A DNA stretch of 18,177 nt from an uncultured Parabacteroides sp. (GTDB taxonomy: Bacteria; Bacteroidota; Bacteroidia; Bacteroidales; Tannerellaceae), in NCBI GenBank assembly GCA_934725305.1, contig CAKVBA010000054.1, positions 1 to 18,177 of the forward strand, read 5' to 3'. The translations under genes were made by a program, and so were the position numbers. This document shows, piece by piece, positions 14,741 to 18,177 of the stretch (position 1 is its first letter; every line of letters starts with the position of its first letter). The notes under the pieces are model-generated. The model saw only the letters and a list, made by a program, of their open reading frames with translations. It did not search any database and had not been told where the DNA came from.

Positions 14741-15577
14741 ATGCGCTCAAAGAAGCTTTTCATTGTATATGCCACTCTGTTGGTATTGGCTCTTATCCTG
14801 ATGGGACGAATGTGGAAGCTGCAACAGGCAGCCAATAGCCAACCGTCTCAAAGAGATTATGCAGAAATCCAGGAAGAAGGCATCCTTCGTATGGTCACCG
14901 AATACAACCTTTCCGGCTATTACATTGCAGGCGACACCATTGAAGGCTTCCAATATGAGCTGAGTCAGGCAATCGCCCAACTATCAGGCTTAGAAGTACA
15001 GACCCATCTCGAGATGAACCTATCTAAAAGTTTTGAAGAGCTCTCATCCAACCAATGTGATGTGATTGCCCGGAATATTCCTATCACCAGCGATCTGCGC
15101 GATGAGTATCTCTTTACCGAGCCTATTGTATTCAATAAACAGGTATTGGTACAACGCACTGCTCAGGCTAATAAGGGCATTGATCCTATACGTAACCAGC
15201 TGGATCTGGCTCGCAAAACGCTCTATATTCCCAAGAACTCTCCGGCCCGTCTTCGCCTTCAGAATCTGGAGCACGAGATTGGCGACACCATTTTCATAGT
15301 CGAAGATGAGCTCTACTCTTCTGAGCAGTTAGCCATCATGGTTGCTAAAGGCGATATTGATTATGCGGTCTGTGACCAACAGATCGCCCAGCTATCAAGC
15401 AAACAACTGGAAGAGATCGACATCAAGACAGACATCAGCTTCACACAACTACAGTCGTGGGCCGTTCGCAAAGATTCTCCTGTTTTGTGCGACAGCCTGA
15501 ACAGCTGGCTCAAACAAATCAGAGAAAGCGGACTCTTTGACAAGATCTACAACCGCTATTATGGTTCTAAACGCTAA
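14741..15577 (+). CDS. membrane-anchored solute-binding-like protein (SBP family 3 / MltF N-terminal type)
   Basis: This 278-aa protein has an N-terminal hydrophobic segment (about 5-22) without a clear cleavage site or lipobox, so it is probably anchored to the inner membrane and faces the periplasm. The rest is one extracellular amino-acid-binding-type domain: GILRMVTEYN at the start, FQYELSQAIAQLSGL, then CDVIARNIPITSDLRDEYLFTEPI, and a C-terminal SLNSWLKQIRESGLFDKIYNRYY. This layout matches SBP_bac_3 and the first half of the lytic transglycosylase MltF, but the catalytic transglycosylase domain is absent. No ABC transporter genes are next to it. The porin gene 6 nt upstream suggests a shared role at the envelope. 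Whether it binds amino acids, a peptidoglycan fragment or something else is unknown. Confidence 0.75.
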   Translation: MRSKKLFIVYATLLVLALILMGRMWKLQQAANSQPSQRDYAEIQEEGILRMVTEYNLSGYYIAGDTIEGFQYELSQAIAQLSGLEVQTHLEMNLSKSFEELSSNQCDVIARNIPITSDLRDEYLFTEPIVFNKQVLVQRTAQANKGIDPIRNQLDLARKTLYIPKNSPARLRLQNLEHEIGDTIFIVEDELYSSEQLAIMVAKGDIDYAVCDQQIAQLSSKQLEEIDIKTDISFTQLQSWAVRKDSPVLCDSLNSWLKQIRESGLFDKIYNRYYGSKR

Positions 15578-15681
15578 TGGGAAGAACGCAAACGACCTTT
15601 CAATCCTCTTTCCTCTCCAGAAAAAAAGAGATTTCAGCGAATAGAAAACAGGTAAATTCTCTATAATCCTAAATATTTATA

Positions 15682-15689
15682 TAACTTTG
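15682..15689 (+). promoter_or_regulatory. -7 element upstream of the DEAD-box helicase
   Basis: TAACTTTG matches TAnnTTTG; no good -33 TTTG is seen at 19-20 nt. It predicts a start near 15694 and supports the ATG at 15712 rather than the in-frame TTG at 15706. Confidence 0.5.
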
Positions 15690-15711
15690 AGCGAGATTTT
15701 AATGATTGGAA

Positions 15712-16932
15712 ATGAGATTTGATGATTTAGGATTAGAAGATGCAGTCCTGGATGGACTATATGATATGAATTTCAGGGAAACAACCCCTGTACAGGAGCT
15801 AACTATTCCGGTGATACTGGAGGGAAAAGATGTGATTGCTTGTGCGCAGACAGGCACAGGAAAGACTGCCGCGTATGTGTTGCCCATTATTAATGAACTG
15901 AGCAAAGGAAATCATCCCGACAATGCGGTGAATGCGATCATTATGGCTCCCACCCGAGAGCTGGCTCAACAGATTGACCAGCAGATACAAGGCTTTAGCT
16001 ATTTCATCCCTATTTCGGCTGTAGCCGTCTATGGAGGAACCGACGGCATCGCTTGGGAACAACAACGCAAAGGGCTGGAAATGGGAGCCGATATCGTCAT
16101 TGCCACACCCGGACGTCTGTTGTCGTATATCAACATTGGTACAGTTAACTTGTCACAGGTGTCTTACTTTGTACTGGACGAAGCAGACCGTATGCTCGAC
16201 ATGGGATTCTATGACGACATCATGCAGGTCTATTCACAGCTTCCGCCAACCTGTCAGACGGTTATGTTCTCTGCGACCATGCCGCCCAAAATACGCACAC
16301 TGGCCCATACCATCCTGAAGAATCCGGAAGAAATTAAGCTGGCTATTTCGCGTCCGCCGGAAACGATTATGCAAACAGCCTATATCTGCTACGACAACCA
16401 GAAATTGCAGATTCTTGAAGACCTGTTTACGCATAGTACTCCGCAACGTGTCATCATCTTCAGCTCTGTGAAGCAGAAGGTAAAAGAACTTTACTCCACC
16501 TTGAAACGCAAAAACTTCAACGTGGCAGCCATGCATTCCGACTTGAAGCAGACACAACGTGAAGAGGTGATGAAAGAGTTCAAGAATGGACATGTTGACA
16601 TATTGGTTGCGACCGATGTAGTGGCTCGCGGTATCGACATCAACGACATCAAACTGGTGGTCAACTTTGATATTCCTCACGATCCGGAAGACTATGTGCA
16701 CCGTATTGGACGTACAGCTCGCGGAACAAACGGAGCCGGATTGGCTATCACCTTTGTCGGACCGGATGAACAGAAGCAGTTTGGTCACATTGAGAAATTC
16801 TTAGGAAAAAAGGTCTATAAGATACCTATTGATCCTACATTTGGAGAAGTTCCTGCCTATGAACCAGGCAAACAGCGCACAACGACTCGCCGTAAAAGCA
16901 GTGGACGTCCATCCAAAAAGAGCAGTAAATAA
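15712..16932 (+). CDS. DEAD-box ATP-dependent RNA helicase
   Basis: This 406-aa RNA helicase unwinds structured RNA and acts in ribosome assembly, RNA decay or cold adaptation. All family motifs are present: Q motif TPVQELTIP (25-33), motif I AQTGTGKT (45-52), Ia APTRELAQQ (79-87), Ib TPGRL (132-136), II DEAD (156-159), III SAT (187-189), V ARGID (305-309) and VI HRIGRTARG (330-338). A short basic tail (about 387-406, rich in Arg, Lys and Ser) replaces the longer RNA-binding domains of DeaD/DbpA, so it is of the RhlE-like short type. The start at MRFDDLGL is the first ATG after the promoter -7 element. The fRMsr gene follows 57 nt later and may be co-transcribed. Confidence 0.96.
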   Translation: MRFDDLGLEDAVLDGLYDMNFRETTPVQELTIPVILEGKDVIACAQTGTGKTAAYVLPIINELSKGNHPDNAVNAIIMAPTRELAQQIDQQIQGFSYFIPISAVAVYGGTDGIAWEQQRKGLEMGADIVIATPGRLLSYINIGTVNLSQVSYFVLDEADRMLDMGFYDDIMQVYSQLPPTCQTVMFSATMPPKIRTLAHTILKNPEEIKLAISRPPETIMQTAYICYDNQKLQILEDLFTHSTPQRVIIFSSVKQKVKELYSTLKRKNFNVAAMHSDLKQTQREEVMKEFKNGHVDILVATDVVARGIDINDIKLVVNFDIPHDPEDYVHRIGRTARGTNGAGLAITFVGPDEQKQFGHIEKFLGKKVYKIPIDPTFGEVPAYEPGKQRTTTRRKSSGRPSKKSSK

Positions 16933-16989
16933 CGGGACTTATCACCCTAACGTATTTGAAATAACAACACTATAGAGAAAAGACAAATC

Positions 16990-17466
16990 ATGGCAGAAGA
17001 ACTTATCATCAACAAAGGGAACAAGCAAGAGCGCTACGAAGTGCTTCTTCCGCAAATCGCATCACTGGTGGCTGGAGAAACTGACAGCGTGGCCAACATG
17101 GCCAATGTAGCGGCAGCTCTTAAACAAACATTCGGATTTTTCTGGGTTGGATTCTATCGGGTCTGCAACGACCAACTTGTATTAGCTCCCTTTCAAGGAC
17201 CTATTGCCTGTACACGCATCAAGAAAGGAAGAGGCGTTTGCGGTACGGCTTGGGCTGAATCACGCACTTTGGTAGTGCCGGATGTGGATCTGTTTCCCGG
17301 ACATATTGCCTGCAGCTCAGACTCACGCTCCGAAATTGTAGTTCCCATCTTTAATAAAAAGCACGAAGTGGTTGCCGTCTTGGATATCGATAGCGACACT
17401 ACCAACTCTTTCGATGAAACAGATGCATGCTATCTGGAAAAGATGATGACACTGATTTCACTCTAA
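16990..17466 (+). CDS. msrC: free methionine-(R)-sulfoxide reductase (fRMsr, GAF domain)
   Basis: This 158-aa protein is a single GAF domain that reduces free methionine-(R)-sulfoxide, part of oxidative damage repair. The three key cysteines are Cys74 (GPIACTRI), Cys84 (RGVCGTAW) and Cys108 (HIACSSDS). Their spacing of 10 and 24 residues is the same as Cys84, Cys94 and Cys118 of the E. coli enzyme, where Cys118 is catalytic. SEIVVPIF and VLDIDSD are typical of the family. The length is close to the usual 160-165 aa. It lies downstream of the helicase gene and is convergent with the DUF4250 gene, with a hairpin between them. Confidence 0.93.
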   Translation: MAEELIINKGNKQERYEVLLPQIASLVAGETDSVANMANVAAALKQTFGFFWVGFYRVCNDQLVLAPFQGPIACTRIKKGRGVCGTAWAESRTLVVPDVDLFPGHIACSSDSRSEIVVPIFNKKHEVVAVLDIDSDTTNSFDETDACYLEKMMTLISL

Positions 17467-17495
17467 TATAGCGGTGGTATAATGACAATCTTTAA

Positions 17496-17531
17496 GAGGC
17501 TGCTTCAAAACAACTCTTTTGACTCAGCCTC
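17496..17531. terminator. bidirectional hairpin between convergent genes
   Basis: GAGGCTG pairs with CAGCCTC and TCAAAA with TTTTGA, separated by a 2x2 mismatch, with a 6-nt loop. It sits between the msrC stop (17466) and the DUF4250 stop (17553), so it can serve both strands. It has the same 36-nt size and core as the hairpin at 7681-7716. Confidence 0.7.
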
Positions 17532-17552
17532 ACCGACCTATACACCTTGCGA

Positions 17553-17729
17553 TTACCAAAACTTGTTTTGAGCTTCGTTGTACTCAAAGCCTGCTTCGCC
17601 CAATGTGCGGATCAGTTGGTCTTTATCGACGTGGGCGTCATCACAAAACTCATCCAAAGAAGCATACACATCACGAAGCTTCATATTCACAAAACTAAAT
17701 AACATCATCGGATCTTTAGGCAATTCCAT
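17553..17729 (-). CDS. DUF4250 domain-containing small protein
   Basis: This 58-aa protein begins MELPKDPMMLFSFVNMKLRD and continues with SLDEFCDDAHVDKDQLIRTLGEAGFEY. This is the pattern I know for DUF4250: LPKDPxMLxSFxNxKLRD, then an acidic helix and a helix-turn-helix-like end. The function is unknown. The frame stays open upstream, but only from a TTG, and a promoter -7 element (17759-17766) lies inside that extension. The ATG at 17729 has a good Shine-Dalgarno site. The gene is convergent with msrC; repeat array B lies upstream of its promoter. Confidence 0.85.
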   Translation of the reverse strand: MELPKDPMMLFSFVNMKLRDVYASLDEFCDDAHVDKDQLIRTLGEAGFEYNEAQNKFW

Positions 17730-17737
17730 ACTCTTTA

Positions 17738-17745
17738 TCTCCTTT
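17738..17745 (-). promoter_or_regulatory. Shine-Dalgarno site of the DUF4250 gene
   Basis: AAAGGAGA on the minus strand places AGGAG 9 nt before the ATG at 17729. Such a clear site is uncommon in this phylum and decides the start. Confidence 0.65.
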
Positions 17746-17758
17746 CTTAATTCTGCTG

Positions 17759-17766
17759 CAAAGTTA
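17759..17766 (-). promoter_or_regulatory. -7 element of the DUF4250 gene
   Basis: TAACTTTG on the minus strand matches TAnnTTTG; the -33 region is poor. It predicts a leader of roughly 25 nt that contains the Shine-Dalgarno site. Confidence 0.5.
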
Positions 17767-17904
17767 CGCAATAAATAGAGAATGGTATTTCTTTTTTGCA
17801 CAATCAAAATAAAATACTGAATTTTGCAGGCGTTTAATCCAATTCGGATTAGATTACGATTCTTGTTAGTTCTGGCTGGACGATTCCGCAGGACAGGACA
17901 GAAC

Positions 17905-18116
17905 AGACAAAGCTGATTTTGGAAAAGGTCGGCATCTTTTCTGAAAAAGGGCGCACCCTTTTTGGAAAAAGGTCGGCATCTTTTTTAAAACAGCATTCGA
18001 ACGGCATTTAAATAGCGTTTAAACACTGTTTAAATAGCCTTCAAAAAGACGGGTAAAGACTCTTGAAAAAATGGGTAAGTACTTCGTTGAAATTGGGGTA
18101 TGTATGTTAACGTTTT
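17905..18116. repeat. array B: degenerate 22-bp periodic repeats
   Basis: Ten head-to-tail units cover this stretch: 17905-17926, 17927-17948, 17949-17970, 17971-17992, 17993-18014, 18015-18036, a short 14-bp one at 18037-18050, then 18051-18072, 18073-18094 and 18095-18116. All except the short one are exactly 22 bp. The units at 17927 and 17971 agree at 19 of 22 positions and both begin GGTCGGCATCTTTT. The unit at 18073 begins GGGTAAGTACTTCGTT and agrees at 18 of 22 positions with an array A unit (7379-7400). There are no unique spacers. Function unknown. Confidence 0.7.
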
Positions 18117-18177
18117 TAGTTGACTACTAAATGTCTTATCAATAAAGTAAGTTGACTCGGTTAAAACTTAGTAATAA

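Noticed and set aside
18118..18157. Direct repeat AGTTGACT at 18118 and 18150
   Set aside because: Eight bases repeated once in AT-rich sequence at the window edge is too little to call a site or an integration boundary.

Overview
The window looks like chromosome of an anaerobic Bacteroidales bacterium, most like Parabacteroides/Bacteroides. The evidence is several promoters of the Bacteroidetes type (TTTG, about 19-20 nt, TAnnTTTG), mostly weak Shine-Dalgarno signals, a tRNA without encoded CCA, a Porin_10-type outer-membrane protein, a four-subunit ferredoxin-dependent 2-oxoacid oxidoreductase, and a DUF4250 protein. The genus is inference; nothing here fixes it.

Layout, left to right. (1) 1-470: a promoter reading out of the left edge, then a stand-alone tRNA-Ser(UGA) unit on the minus strand with promoter, gene and terminator. 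(2) 615-6890, minus strand: a heavy-metal efflux operon. In transcription order it encodes a small His-rich membrane protein, a lipoprotein periplasmic adaptor with an extreme His/Asp domain, a CusA/CzcA-type RND pump and a TolC-type outer-membrane channel that overlaps the pump by ATGA. (3) 6890-7680: nearly 800 bp without a credible gene. It holds a structured element with inverted ends (about 7000-7200) and a degenerate 22-bp periodic repeat array (about 7228-7513). (4) 7681-9482, minus strand: thi4, the sulfide-dependent thiazole synthase with His at the sulfur-donor position, under a TPP riboswitch and followed by a strong terminator; then a cytidylate-kinase-like gene with its own promoter. 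(5) 9519-12613, plus strand: operon for a TPP-dependent 2-oxoacid:ferredoxin oxidoreductase (ferredoxin, alpha, a 57-aa two-helix membrane protein, beta, gamma), with a roughly 150-nt leader and an intrinsic terminator. (6) 12592-15577: a Porin_10-type outer-membrane protein, possibly on a leaderless mRNA, followed 6 nt later by a membrane-anchored solute-binding-like protein. (7) 15682-17466: DEAD-box RNA helicase and free-methionine-(R)-sulfoxide reductase. (8) 17496-17766: a bidirectional hairpin and a small DUF4250 gene on the minus strand. (9) 17905-18116: a second 22-bp periodic array closely related to the first.

Most genes are ordinary core or accessory metabolism. The least explained signal is the pair of 22-bp-period arrays. 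They lie about 10.5 kb apart in unrelated intergenic regions, in the same orientation, each upstream of a minus-strand gene. The unit is far too regular in length for its sequence divergence. The other items worth attention are the 57-aa membrane protein inside the oxidoreductase operon, the structured element beside array A, and the promoter-terminator overlap in front of the porin. All alignments and stem pairings were done by eye.
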